This document shows positions 23,324-35,300 of a DNA stretch of 64,000 nt, piece by piece. Position 1 is the first letter of the stretch, and the number at the start of each line of letters is the position of its first letter. Made by a program: the position numbers and the translations under genes. The DNA comes from Phytophthora quininea (taxonomy: Eukaryota > Oomycota > Peronosporomycetes > Peronosporales > Peronosporaceae): the NCBI GenBank assembly GCA_011947345.1, contig JAAVTG010000670.1, positions 310,001 to 374,000 of the forward strand, given 5' to 3'. The notes under the pieces are model-generated. The model was given only the letters and a program-made list of their open reading frames with translations. It ran no database searches and was not told the origin of the DNA.

Positions 23324-24900
23324 CACGATTCCAACGCTTTTGGTGGCTCTCGACTAGAATCAGATTTAGACCAATCAAATCGCACAGAAATATATAGCGT
23401 TTACAACCGTTTTATAACGCGATAAGTGAAAAGCAACGGGTTTCTAGCCGCCTTCTTCGCGAGCTTCCCATACAACAGCGCGGCTCACGAAGAGGGCGGG
23501 TTTCTGACACGAAGAGTGCAGCTTGCGACGGAGGAAATGTTGGCGACCGGCGCGAGCTCTCTTGGGGTTGTCGACCAGCAGCTCAGCGCGAATGTGTCAG
23601 AACACAGCCCGCCATTAACCCCACAGACACTTCTTCGCGAGATGATGTGCCGCGCTGATCACTGCCAACAGACCTACTTTCGTAGCCGTCCCAAACAACC
23701 TCAGTGACTGTTCCCTGATTACACAACCGTATTCAAAGGGTACACAAAATGAAGGCACTCACTGGACCAGGGCTCTTCCGTTCCCGGTTGCTGAGATATT
23801 TTATGTGGAACCATCCCCGGAGCACGACCCTGGATAAATTCCTCGTGCAAACGGGTCAACTGCCTCACTGAGAGCATCACATTTTGCCCCGAGAGTGATG
23901 ATAGCCCCCAAACGACACGGTACAGTTGTCCCAGATGCCCAACGAGGAAGAACCGCGCATTGAGACCCGGAAGCAACGCGAGATTGCTATTGTTTCAACA
24001 AATTTCAAACTCGATGTATTGAGATGCAAATATACGTGGGCATGGCGAAGATTGTATGCCTGTATCGTGTGCGTTACGGCGACATGAAAGTGGAGACTTC
24101 GGTGCTGGTCAGTGGACTCAAGTGGCGAACGCTTGTTCGCAACACCAAATCGGAGGACTGCCACAAACTACCAGACACCACGCCTTACAGTGTCATTGTT
24201 ATGCTAAATGACGTACTGAAGAAGGAATGCTTCTCCGAACTCCTACAGATGCAGTTCGTCAAGGAGTGGGGCAGATCACAGACCCCATGGTCAGTGCACA
24301 AGAATTCCGGTTGATTCGTCCGCTTAATGGTGAGGCGGAGCGTGAAGGGAGCTGCTACTTCACGATGAAGGTATCGTACGTTTCTGCTATTGGTGATAGC
24401 AAAGCAAGATCGTCAATAAGATTGGCCAAACTGTGAACTACATAATCCGTCAACCAATGCTTAACCCTAGAGAATCGTTTCTGTTCCGGCCAAGGTGGGA
24501 GGACTGGGCAAGTCACTTCTCTACACTTTCTTTTTTTATAGAAAATGACGTTTGATAGGGCAGATCACATCCCCGATTTCAGTTTGATGTTACAAGTGGC
24601 CGAGTTCAGTCCTTCTTGAATTTGCGCACGGACAAGCAAGTTGATAATAGGCGCAAAAATGCGGTTACTTTGATCAGCCTGACGGAAGGATGCCGTTGTC
24701 TGCTTAAAGTAAGTGTATTGATACTGGGATTGTTGGATGAGATATAACTGTGTTTATTGCTTGATTAGATAACTTTCAACGATCTCCACCTGGCCTGGTT
24801 CCCGACGTCCTCTCCTCACTGTTGCTAATACATGTAGATGGGTTGATATAGCGTTTATGAAACACAACGCAGTGGCACGTCGAACTAGGGTATGATGCGT
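23324..24900. other. Gene-poor stretch, probable relic DNA
   Basis: No confident gene. Two unrecognised open frames are present: 23426-23707 (+, about 93 codons) and 24024-24314 (+, reads VCLYRVRYGDMKVETSVLVS...), both without supporting motifs. Base composition becomes AT-richer than in the flanking genes, consistent with decayed mobile DNA. The left end should carry the eIF2B-delta promoter; a CCAAT box (gaccaatcaaatcg) lies near 23368. Confidence 0.4.
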
Positions 24901-25029
24901 TTTATGCTGACTATTATGGGCGCCGGATTTTTCCATACCATTTGGGTGGTTTTCCATTCCAGCAGTATTGCATACCAACAATATTATTGTGAATTTTTGT
25001 TTGTAACAACTATTTTCACATGCAAGATT

Positions 25030-25524
25030 TTATGTAATGTTCTGATGATTATTTAGTTTTTCTGTGTTCCGGTATGATATGGCGTCTGATGCATCTCTCG
25101 CATCATCCGGTGAGAACTCACTGCCGCTGCTATCTCCATCATACGATTCCGGGATGTAGGAACTGCTGAGTTCGCGACTGTGATAGCCGCTTGTAGTAAT
25201 AGAAAATTTGCCGTCGCATTCGCGAACTACGCGTGTTGTGGCTTTACATTCCTCGTGTGTTGTGCAAACAAGAATGGTGCGAGAGCCGATCGTAGACTGG
25301 ATGTCGAATTGCACGCTCTCTCGAGATTCCAGACAATGGGTTGCCTTGGTCAGAGATACAAACATCCGCTGGCGTTGCACAACTGGGGTCAAAAAATTCT
25401 CTGCTGCCTCTTGAGCGCAAAGAGGCCACGATTTCATCGCCGCTGAAATCGTGGCTTTCGGTAGACGAAGCTCCGCTACCAGCACTGCTGCTTCGCTTTC
25501 CTCTTGGCATTGCTGACGCAACAC
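25030..25524 (-). pseudogene. Open frame in transposon-like island
   Basis: About 164 codons on the minus strand, reading ...ILVCTTHEECKATTRVVREC... and ending in an acidic Ser/Asp-rich tail (DGDSSGSEFSPDDARDASDA). The Cys/His arrangement (CTTHEEC...C) recalls the N-terminal zinc-binding part of MULE/FAR1-like transposon proteins, but the match is weak. Possibly the N-terminal remnant of a transposase. Confidence 0.3.
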
Positions 25525-25825
25525 GAGAGCGTTGTGCAGATACCACTGATAAAGCTGTGTAAGCGGGAGTGGGGTTGGTAGCAGTAGTTGGAGATCTTGG
25601 CAAATCAGGACAGCTTGTTGGGAGCCGAAGGAAATTGCAGAATGATCAAATGAAGTCCCCTCAGTAGTTTCTTTGAAGAAATATGCCGTGAATTCTCAGA
25701 GACTACCTCAAAATTGTCGAAACTATCGGGTAACGCTTGGGATATTAAAAATATGCCTAGTTAAGCAGGGCCTCAATTTCGCAGTCCGAAATATCAGCAT
25801 GAAGGTCCAGATATCCATCAAACCG

Positions 25826-26245
25826 TCAGTCAACATTGTACACTCTTTCGGGGTCCAATCCAACGTCATCTGTTTCGCTTTCGTAGTCGCTGTCATTAGA
25901 ATCACTGTCATCAGAATCACTATCGTCTGATGTACTGTCGTTGTCGTTGTCGGTCTAACCGTTGCCGATCCAGCTGTTTTCTTGGTCATCGTCCGTCAAA
26001 ATGTCATCGCAGAACATTTCCGCCAAAGACGGGTCTTGGTCGCCCGTTTCCTTGAGATCCGATTCGGGATCGGCAACCGCATGGGCAAGGCGGTGCAGGG
26101 ACTGATACAGACCTTCTATTTCGCGGTCCTTCGCCGAGATTTCCGCGTGAAGTTGTATTATAACGTCGATGACGTTGTCGTATGAGGTCACGCGCATGGA
26201 TGCACGTACGACCTCGTCGTAATCTTCGCGCTGTCGGGTGGTCAT
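25826..26245 (-). pseudogene. Coiled-coil acidic protein remnant with in-frame TAG
   Basis: From ATG 26245 the frame reads MTTRQREDYDEVVRASMRVT, then a helical stretch (NVIDVIIQLHAEISAKDREI) and an acidic part. TAG at 25957-25955 interrupts codon 97, after which the same frame runs on through an Asp/Ser-rich repeat (SDDSDSDDSDSNDSDYES) to the stop at 25826. The single amber and the location inside an inverted-repeat-flanked stretch suggest a decayed transposon gene. Not recognised. Confidence 0.4.
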
Positions 26246-26523
26246 TGCGATTGTTGGAGGCGGAGGCGGGGAAGTTGTAAAGTGAGATTATACATGTACT
26301 AGTTGTTTCCCAAGAGCAGTTGTTGTTCGTTTCTGGTAATTTTAAATTTCAGCCGTTGGAGAAACGCTAGCCGTCTCTCGGCAAAACTTTTGCTCGTTAC
26401 TACGCAAGCAGGACAAACCCCTAGCAGTTTTTCGTCAGTTATATTATAGTTTGAGAATGGTATGGAACACCACCTCGTTACAATAATGGTATGGAAACCC
26501 TCCTAAAACAGTATGGAAAAATC

Positions 26524-28300
26524 TTTTACCACTATTATGCTGAATATTTTGCGGAATAGCTTTGATTGTTTCTGCTGTAGGCATTGATGAAGCCTAGTCA
26601 AACAAAGCTAACGGGGTGGTGAATATGTGATGTATCTAAACCCTTGGTCGCCATGCCACTAAAGTGGTAGGATCGATCCTGAGGAGGCGGCGACGTTGAA
26701 GCCAGCTTGAGTGTTCTTTGAAATGGAGTCGTAGAAAGCTTTACATTTACTCTAACGGTACAATTGCTGCGAAGAATGCTTTCTCATTCGTAAATCGCCA
26801 ACTACATTGAGCACTATATTTACACTACATGTATGATAGCAGCAACTCTGGTAAATCGGCAAGGCACATGCTACAGCTTGCAGCTGATTGCTTATCTTAG
26901 TGCATTCACGAACTTCCTGCAGCAACTAGCTCAAATATCACCACTTAGCAATCGTATAGCGCTGAGAAGAAGGTAAAACGTAACGTTTGATTGCGATATA
27001 TACTGTCCAAGCCTGGCACTTCTTCATGCTGTATATGAGTCTGTATGGGGAATTTGGGTATCTAACTTTAAGAAATTGGCAACCTCGACAAACTGTATAA
27101 AAAGTCGCAAAAGTACTGGCACTAGCCTGTTTATGGCATGCGACATTATGCGGCACCAGCTCGCGGAGCCAAGCTTGGTTATGCATGTTAATTGAGGATT
27201 AGCAACATTTTTACTCAAACGACCCCGTCCATGGCAGAAATCAATTCCCTCCCCGGCACCTTTGCGTACAAATGGCAAGTCTAATAATGGTAAAAACCAC
27301 AAGAGAGCTCTGGTTTGGAGGGTTAATTCAAAGTACAAGTGTCCGATAGCGAGATAGAGAAAACTGCCTTCAGGCGGTGTTGGATGTTTCCGCTCAAGGG
27401 CCTGGACAAGAGGCAGTGTGAACAGTCGGAGGGTTCGACCCTTCACGCGTTCAACTTGGTTGGACTCACAATGATACATTAATAGTTTTATGCACCGTGG
27501 GTTTGCTGAGCCTTTGGCGCTACATATCTGGTGATGCAGCGGCTTTACGTGGGGCAGTTCCAAAACTGGATTAAGTTCAATGATCCTGAACAGTCGATTG
27601 AGCTGTTCTGTACCAAAGCCCGGGGTACAATCAAGACGTTTTCTTTCAATAACAAGCTGGGGTGCGAACATTCAGAGAGCGCCAGCATTCGCTTATTTTT
27701 TCTACAAAACTCGTGCAATCCGGTTCGAAGAGGAAGGTACCAGAATCGATCCAGTCAAGAAGTCGTACAAGCGGGTCGACATGGCTTTGAAGCAGTCAGT
27801 TATCAAGTACATCAAGGAAAAAATGAACGACAAAGCAGTTCAAGTGTGCCAAGACAAGGAGTTCGGTCAGTACAACCGAAATGGAAAGGGTTCAAGGAGC
27901 CGATGCTGTCAAGGATCGTGGTGTCTGACCCATCCCACAAGTATGTCAAGCGAAGCAAACCCAAGCGCGCACTGAGGGACGACGGGGAGCTAGCTAGTTG
28001 CTGCTTTCAAAACGCAAGAACTCACGCCCTCCGAAGAAACGGCTTTGCGGCGAAGATCATCGCCGTTCCTCATGATACAACTTCGAGGCGGGCGAAGGGC
28101 TTCGTTTGTTGTTTGGTAGCTGTTTAATCGATAAGTTTTATAGACGAATGGCTTAGAAAGCGCGCATATTGACGAACGTGCTATTATTTTGGCGCCCCGT
28201 CTCGATGATCTTGCTGGTCTTGTTGGTCCCAAACAATTTATTCTAAACAATCATTTTTTATTGTCGATAAAAACGAAGTTTGTGTTCTACACACGACTTT
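26524..28300. other. Gene-poor stretch
   Basis: AT-richer sequence with fragmentary open frames. On the plus strand at 27690-27975 one frame reads FYKTRAIRFEEEGTRIDPVK followed by a lysine-rich helix (KRVDMALKQSVIKYIKEKMN) and changes frame shortly after. It looks like a decayed coding segment, perhaps from a mobile element. A minus-strand open frame at 27024-27671 overlaps it and is probably spurious. No RNA gene was identified. Confidence 0.35.
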
Positions 28301-28307
28301 CGTGCTA

Positions 28308-28325
28308 TCATTTCCACCCATTTGT
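28308..28325 (+). promoter_or_regulatory. Oomycete Initiator/FPR core promoter of WD40 gene
   Basis: TCATTTCCACCCATTTGT closely follows the oomycete Initiator (TCATTTCC) plus FPR (CCATTTG) arrangement. It lies about 190 bases upstream of the ATG at 28497 and supports starting the protein there and not at the upstream ATG at 28280, which precedes this site. Confidence 0.55.
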
Positions 28326-28496
28326 ACCTCCTCTTTCTATTCTGTTTCTTGGCGCGAAATTTAAAACCTCCCGCGCATTTCGCCAAGCCATTTCGCTTCG
28401 CTTCGGGCGCCGCTCAAGAGGACCTCTCCCCATTAGGGACCTTCGCTCCTACTCCCTGCGTTTATTGTACGTCTCCACGCGCGTCTGTGGTCCAGT

Positions 28497-31400
28497 ATGA
28501 GCGCAACGCCGGCCAAAGACGCGCCTCCCTCCGCGCAGACGTTCGGCACGCCCAGCTTTCTGTCCCCCACGCCCGCGTCCAAGCCGCAGACCAAATTGAC
28601 GCTAAGCGGAGAGCCCCAGAGGCGACTCAAGCCGCACAAGAGAGAGCTGGGCCCCTCCAAAGAGGGACTGAAGAAGGCCAAGAGGCTCAAGCTCACCCCT
28701 CCACAGTCTCCAAGAAGCCAGGCCTGCCCAGGTCCAGTCGCCCCCTCGAAGATATCTCCAACAAGCCACAGACGCTGACTCATGACCCCACCAGGAAGCT
28801 CGAGTTCGCCCCCACGCCTGTCAAGAACCTCAAACCCATCAAGAACAACCCAGAGAGCTCTGACTCGGAGGGCTACTCCAACGAGGAGTGCGAAGTGGCT
28901 TTCGACGCCGCGACCATCGGTAACATGAGGGTCGTGAGGGAGTCTGTCCTGCAGAGCCCAGCACTGTCCACCACTAGCTCTAGTGTCCCTCCTGTGGGGC
29001 TGGAGTATCAATTTTCTCTGTCGTCCACAGTGTCGTCCGTGGCTGTCGCTCCTAACGGGAAGTTCCTAGTGGTAGGCTTCTACAACGGCATGGTGTACTT
29101 GTATCCGTTGACAAAAGACGCGCTGATCTTCCGACGGGGCGTGTTGTTAGATCAGATCATGCCGCGGGGCATGTACACGCAGATCATGGTGAGAGTGGCC
29201 ATCCCAGAGGACGGCAAGTTCATCTTTGCCGGTGTATATCGGGGCTCGACAGACATCCGCGCCTTTGAAGTGGACAGCATCACGTTGCCGTCCCCGACGG
29301 ATATCCCACAAGTGACCAAAGCCCAGTCTTCGTTGTTGACGACGGAGGACAGTGATCATAGCATGGACGAGGAAGAGGATGGCGCCAATGTGTTTGGACT
29401 GCCCACCGCCAAAGTCATCTCGCATACTTTTTCTGATGCCAAGCTCAAGGGCTTTGCTGCTGCGAAGACGTTGTTTCGTCCGGATACCAAGCAGACAGAG
29501 TATCGTCTTCTCTGTGGTATCGGCATTAAGAACGTCCATATGTGGCGGTTTTACCAACAAGCGACAGCCACCGGCTCGCAGTGGAGCTGGGAGTGCATTT
29601 TCGACAAGCAAACCAACGGCATCTCCCTCGAATTCATCACGTTCCACCAGTCCACCGCAGGTCAGTTTATCTCCAAATCCGAACACCAAAACGTGCGCAT
29701 TTGGAACCTCGAAGAAGAGTACAACCAGGAGGATAACTCCGTGACAGTCCACAAGAAATCGCACAAGGACATTAAGCAGACAACCGACACGGTTGCGGTC
29801 TACGGCGACTATGCGTACGGTGGTGGTGAGTCGCTAGCTGTAGTGGATCTTCAAAACTCCAGCCGAATGGACTTGGACTTGCCGTTATCTGCAAAGGAGC
29901 AGCGCGCTCAGCAAGAGGCCGCTTTAAAAGCCAGGAGCGCTGGCACGCTACGCGCGTGGAATCCGCGTGGAAGTCGTCGACGCGGTGGTGAGGACACAAG
30001 CTCAATGCGCCATATGCGAACTGTCAGCCAGGTCGCTGGCCGCGATTCTTCGCCTTTTACTGTTGGTATGTGTAGTGATGGCAGCGTGTTCTTCCACCAG
30101 CCTACAGAGGACACAGGCATGGCGACGCCGCTCGACTATATCGAAGGCTACGAGCAGTTCTTCGTGGACCCGTCGTTGGACTTCCAGGCGCAATTCTCAG
30201 ACTTGACACGCGTCAATACGAGTGGCCTGCTTGCAGTGCTGCCTCTCCCCGAGACGGAGAAGGAGAAATGGATGGTGGTAGCTGCCAACCAAGACCAACT
30301 ACTTGTCCGCAGCCTGGAGGCCTTCTTGCACCGGAACGAACACGAAAAGGAGATTTCAGAGGTGAAAAGCGATCTTCGCAACGTCATGCGGGACCTGGGT
30401 GGGGCTGAAAGCACGTCAGACTCGAGTAGCAGTAGTGACAGCAGCGACTCGGACGGCGGTAACAACTCCGCGAAGGAGAAACACCGTCGCACCAAGAAGC
30501 TGGAAAAGGCAAACCACAAACGCCATTCAAAGTCCCAAGACACTGAGCGCACTAGCACAGTGAAGCGAAATCGCCATGACGGCAAGAAGAAACCCTCAAA
30601 GTCGAACGACAGCAAGGCAAAGGGCAGTTCGTTCATTGCCAGAGCTGCTGTGTCGACGCCGAAGCGTCGAAATGTCGACAAGGCAGCAGTGGACATAGCG
30701 TCCCCGGTCGTGTCGATCTCTTCCACTTCGGGATCGTCAAATCCCAACACTCCTGAGCAGCCTGGACTGTCCAGGACGGAGCGACAGCTGCTTGCATTGA
30801 AGGAACTCCAGTGGACGCCTCCGTCCTCGCAAGCAAATAAACCTGCTACGGACACCCAAGGAGTACCTGCAGCGTCGGTTGTGGACGCGGCATCGGTGCT
30901 GGCTCAGCTGAGCTCGTCCAACAAGTTCGAGGGGATTACATCCGATGCTGCATCAAAACCTGGCCACGGCAAGAAGACTACCCACCGCATGAAAGCCCAA
31001 GCCTTGTTCGTCGATAGCGAAAGCCCGAAGGCCAACGACGACAAGGAAAACCGCGAGTCTCTGTTGAAAGCAACCAAACCGTCTTCAGACACGGCGAAAG
31101 CTTCTCGCAAACGCTCCCGCGCAGTATCAATGAAGAGCCTCGAGGCAGACACGAACGAAGCCACAGTAGTCAATGTAGAGAAGCCAGGGAAGGGAGCGGA
31201 CGATGCGGAGGCTGAAGAACGCGACGAGGAGCCCGCAGATGCAGCGCTGGACGAAGAGTTGGAGCATCTCGAGCAGTACGAGCCCGAATTCTTGTCGATC
31301 CCATTCGTTAGTGACAACGGATCGCTCTTGGCAGCTTCCATGTACCAATATGCAGCTCCTGAGGAAGGGAAAGCGCTGACGATCTCTGTGAACGCAGCGG

Positions 31401-31936
31401 ACGCAGACATTGAGACTGACTGCGCTACAGCCGAAACCGAGCAGACCAACCTGCTGATGCATTTTGCGGCCCAGAACGAGCGCATGAAGCTAAACTTCTT
31501 GACAGAGCGCGAACGGATTTACAAGCACTTGAACTGCAGCTGCTGCAGCCATCCCAGCTCGAAGAAGTCCTCATCAACCTCTTCTGGCATGAACTGGAGG
31601 CGCAGCGTGGCTCACGAATACCTCAAACGGAAGCAACTGAAGCGACGCCATAAGAAACAGCTCGCAGCCAAGCTGCAGCAGCTTCATGCGAGCTACGCTG
31701 TGCAGATTCAGGACCTGCTGGCTGTGCAGCAGATGGAAGCCAACGCGTTACGAGCGCGTCAGCAGTTCCGCCACCTCCACGCGCAGATCAGTCGCCATGT
31801 CCACAAGCAGCCCATTGAGGGCAGTGACGCTGCAGCTCCGCTGTCTCCGTCCACCGTCGCGTCCCCGATCAAACACTCGGCGATGCCAGACCACCTCTCG
31901 GGCGCTACATTCCCGTATCCAGACCTGCTGAGGTAG
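28497..31936 (+). CDS. Large WD40-containing hypothetical protein (one frame break)
   Basis: Start ATG 28497 (MSATPAKDAPPSAQTFGTPS). After about 70 codons the frame shifts near 28705 in a CCCC run, one base short; adding it gives about 1146 residues. The first 150 residues are basic and proline-rich. WD40-type strands follow: SVAVAPNGKFLVVGFYNGMV, VRVAIPEDGKFIFAGVYRGS, NVRIWNLEEEYNQ and VAVYGDYAYGGGESLAVVDL. The C-terminal half is low-complexity Ser/Lys-rich (SDSSSSSDSSDSDGGN; nuclear-signal-like clusters) and then helical with coiled-coil potential (EYLKRKQLKRRHKKQLAAKL, EANALRARQQFRHLHAQISR). Probably a nuclear scaffold; the family is not recognised. Its promoter matches the oomycete Initiator. 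Confidence 0.78.
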
Positions 31937-32192
31937 TGTAGAGCACGATACCCCGCTGTTGTATGAATAATGGAACGTACTATTGCATGGCTACTCCAGG
32001 CTGAGGCCTGTGATGAAGACCGGTGCCACCACCTCCATGTGGTAAGACATCTTTCCCTCCACTGCAAGCGCCTGACGTCTCTCTGCAGGTAGCACCGATG
32101 GATTTATCAATCACAGACGTTTGCACCACCCAACACAAGTGAGCTCTTCGCAACTGTACATGATTGTAGCCAAGTGACGAACACCGAGAAGT
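31937..32192. other. Intergenic region upstream of ABCB gene
   Basis: About 250 bp between the WD40 gene stop and the Initiator-like site of the ABCB gene. No gene, RNA or repeat seen. Confidence 0.5.
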
Positions 32193-32205
32193 TCATTCAT
32201 TTTTC
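32193..32205 (+). promoter_or_regulatory. Initiator/FPR-like core promoter of ABCB gene
   Basis: TCATTCATTTTTC combines a TCATT Initiator core with an immediately following CATTTTTC flanking element. It lies about 180 bases upstream of ATG 32376. Confidence 0.5.
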
Positions 32206-32375
32206 TAGTCGCCACATCTGACTTGGAGTCAGCGCGGGTCAACTCTTGTGGACGCTCTGCGTTCGAGGCGTGTCAACTGGATGGCAAGGATCGCAGCCAG
32301 CTGTCCCTGGGTGGCACCAGCGAATATGTCGCTAGACTCGGCCGAGTGCACCCGTCCCGCGGATGGCGAGGCGAG

Positions 32376-35300
32376 ATGACCGAAGTTTTGGTTCTTGTTC
32401 CACCTTCATTGTGGAATCCGCCGCCTCCAATGCGCTTGCCGAACCGAGAGCAGCCTCTGCTGGACGACAGTGCGGAGCTGCCGGCGCTGGTGGTGGCTCC
32501 GGGCCCTCCGCACCCTCGCGGCGGACGCGGCAGCTTCGCTAGTAGCAACAGCAGCAACAGCTACAGCAGCGGCGTGCCGGGCACCGACAGCTCGTGCAGC
32601 TTCAGCAGCAGCCGAATCTTCGACGATACCGACAGCCGCGAAGTAGACTTGACGACCTCAACTCCGACTCGAGTCGGGCAGACTATGCGCTGCTGTCGCT
32701 GCCCGAGCAGTCGGTGAAGCGGCTGGTAGCGACGACAGGCATCATCTCGCGGCGGGCGATCACCAGCGCCGAGAGGCCATACAACTCGGAAGGAAACAGC
32801 ATTCACCAGACCACCGCAATCGCCGACGCTCTCCGGGAGCTTCGAGAGGGTCGTGTCCAAATCGACGACGCTGAAGACGAAGACGACCACGGCTTCTTCA
32901 AGAAGAAACCCACGAAGGCGACTCTGTAAAGCTGCGAACGCTTGTGCTACGACTCTCGACGCGACGAGATCTATTCGTATTGAGCATGGGCGTGTTGGCT
33001 GCGTTCATTCACGGCGCGCTGTGGTCGCTTCTGGCTCGGCTAGCGAGAGATGCCATCGTAGCATTTACACCTTTCGTTCGTCACCACGTCGACTCGACCG
33101 CCTTGGCACTCATGCTGCTGTCTCTGGCAATTGGAGTGACGGCGTATACATCGCACCTGTGCCTCTCGCACACAGCAGAACGCCAACTCCGGATGCTGCG
33201 GGAGCAAGTACTGCGCCACCTGCTTCTCGATCTGGACCAAGCTTGGTTCGATACCCATTCATCTCTTGTAGCGTCACTTGGTGCGGAACTCACACGAGAT
33301 GCAGACATCTTCCGACAAGGACTTGGACCAGAGCTGGGCAACGTGTGCAGGTTCGCAGCCCAATGTGTAGGCAGCTTTACGATCGCTTTCTATACGCTCT
33401 GGGATGTGGCACTTGCCGTAAGCTGCATGACACCAGCGGTGGTGAGTCTCATGTCTGCTTTCCACCGTCCAAGGACGACTGCGAAGATTGATGCTGAAGC
33501 CAACGTCGTGGCAACGGAAGCTTTGGACAACATGCAGACGCTGTTGGCGCTAAACGCTCAGCGTCGTGTCCGCGAGAAGTATGCGGTCCGTGTTCGTAGC
33601 GCCGAACGGAAGCGCATCGTAGTGCACGGCAAGCAGGCGGTGTTACAGGCACTGCTGACCGGAGGGTCGTGGGCTATGAGTGCCATCGGACTCTGGTATG
33701 GCGGCAAAAAGGTTTACGAGACCGAGGCAACCCCAGGAGAAGTAGTCGAGGCTCTTCTTGGCGTCATCCTTGGGAGTTATGCACTGGGTCACTTATTGCC
33801 AAGCGTGGCTGCTGTCTCCAAAGCCAAACGCGCTGCTTCTACTCTTTTCTCGCTGCTGGAGACACCATCAACCACTGGGGATTGCGACCAGAATGGCGTC
33901 TTGAATGTGCTCCCTCGACCAGCAGCATGTTCCGGCGCGATCGTTCTGGTGGACGTTCACTTTTCGTACTCAACCAGACCAGGTCGTTTAGCTATGAGTG
34001 GCTGCAACTTGACAGTAGCTGCTGGAGACTGTGTAGCGGTCGTCGGAGAAACCGGAGCTGGCAAGTCCACACTGGTCAAGATGCTGCTGCGCTTGTACGA
34101 ACCTTCCCAGGGCCTCATCTTGCTGGATGGCCGGGAGATGACGACGGTCGACAGGACGTGGATGCGCGCTCAGATGGGAGTAGTGACGCACCACCTGACA
34201 CTGTTCAGAGCCTCCATCTACGACAACATCGCAATGGGGCTCGTAGTGCTGCGCGAACTGAGTGGCAGGAACACTGGCCAAATGGAAGAGCGCGTGACCA
34301 ACGCAGCTCGACGTGCAGACGTCCATGACTTCATCATGTCGTTGCCGGACGGCTACAACACCATGGTGGGGGCCAATGGCGCCGTCAAGTTGTCGATCCA
34401 ACAGCGTCAGCGCATCGCTTTAGCTCGAGCTCTCATTCGAGAGCCGAAGCTTCTTCTGCTTGATGAGGTGGCACTCAGTCCGCAAGAGCTGTTAACGCGA
34501 TTTGGTGGGGCCGTTGGCCTTGGAAGCACGACGATGATCTTGTTCACCAAGAACGCGCGGTCTTCTTCTGTCCAATCTGCCGACAAAATCGCTGTCCTTG
34601 AGGCTGGCGAGATCATCGAGCAGGGCACACACGAGGAACTGTTGCAGCGGAACACTTCCTACCGTCGGATGTACATTCGACAAGGAATCGTTGCCGATAA
34701 TCGGTGCATGGTCGAGAACTCCGACTCCTATGTCGTCGTTGAGCGCAAAACAGACAAGAGCTTGCCTTCCACTCCGTCCACGTTCTCACAGCGCGACGTG
34801 AGAGCACTAGGTCGCCCAGAGCGCAAGCTTTTGGGGGTTGGGATCGCTACATCCGCAGTCGTTGGGCTTCTTGCACCTTTGCTAGGCTTATTGATCAGCG
34901 AGATCGTCGCGGATTTGGCTGATCAATATGGACGTTATCTGGAGTCACAGGATGCTGCTGCACTGGCGAACAACTTGCAGTCCTTGGCCATGAAGCACGG
35001 CCTCTTCTTAAGCGCCGGCACCACAGTCGTCGTGGTCTTCCAGAGCCTACAACTCCTTTGTTTGGACGCAGCAGCTGAGCGCGTTGCCTCTCACCTTCGG
35101 GACCTGCACTTCACTTCGTTGTTATCCCAGCCATTAGCTTTCTTCGACGTCCCGCAGCATTCGTCCGAGGCGCTTACGAAGTCTTTAACGACCCAAGCGC
35201 GCATGGCATCGCTGGTAATTGGTCGCGCGCAGGGATACAAGTGCCAGATTGTGTCCACGGTGGTCGCGGCTCTCGTGGTGGCTTTCTGGCGAGGCAGCTG

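Larger units (their letters stand above)
24926..26523. mobile_element. Degenerate element flanked by inverted repeats
   Basis: GATTTTTCCATAC at 24926-24938 recurs in inverted orientation at 26511-26523. Inside each end a second related block follows (TTTTCCATTCC at 24950-24960; inverted GTTTCCATACC at 26489-26499, and again at 26459-26468). Between them lie two minus-strand open frames (25030-25524 and 25826-26245). The design, with inverted ends and short subterminal copies of the same motif, fits a cut-and-paste DNA transposon of about 1.6 kb. The exact ends and any target-site duplication could not be fixed, and no transposase catalytic domain was recognised. Confidence 0.45.

Noticed and set aside
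23426..23707. Small gene upstream of eIF2B-delta
   Set aside because: No ATG start in frame and no motif; the region is more likely promoter and relic DNA.
27424..27440. tRNA-like T-loop GGTTCGACCC
   Set aside because: No matching acceptor stem, anticodon arm or D-arm could be formed in the flanking 80 bases.
27024..27671. Minus-strand open frame of 215 codons
   Set aside because: No domain, unusual composition, and it overlaps a plus-strand stretch with better coding character; treated as chance.
28280..28496. Upstream start giving a hydrophobic, signal-like N-terminus (LYLLFLFCFLARN)
   Set aside because: It precedes the likely transcription start at 28308 and is in the frame that is only correct after the lost base near 28705; the ATG at 28497 fits the gene better.
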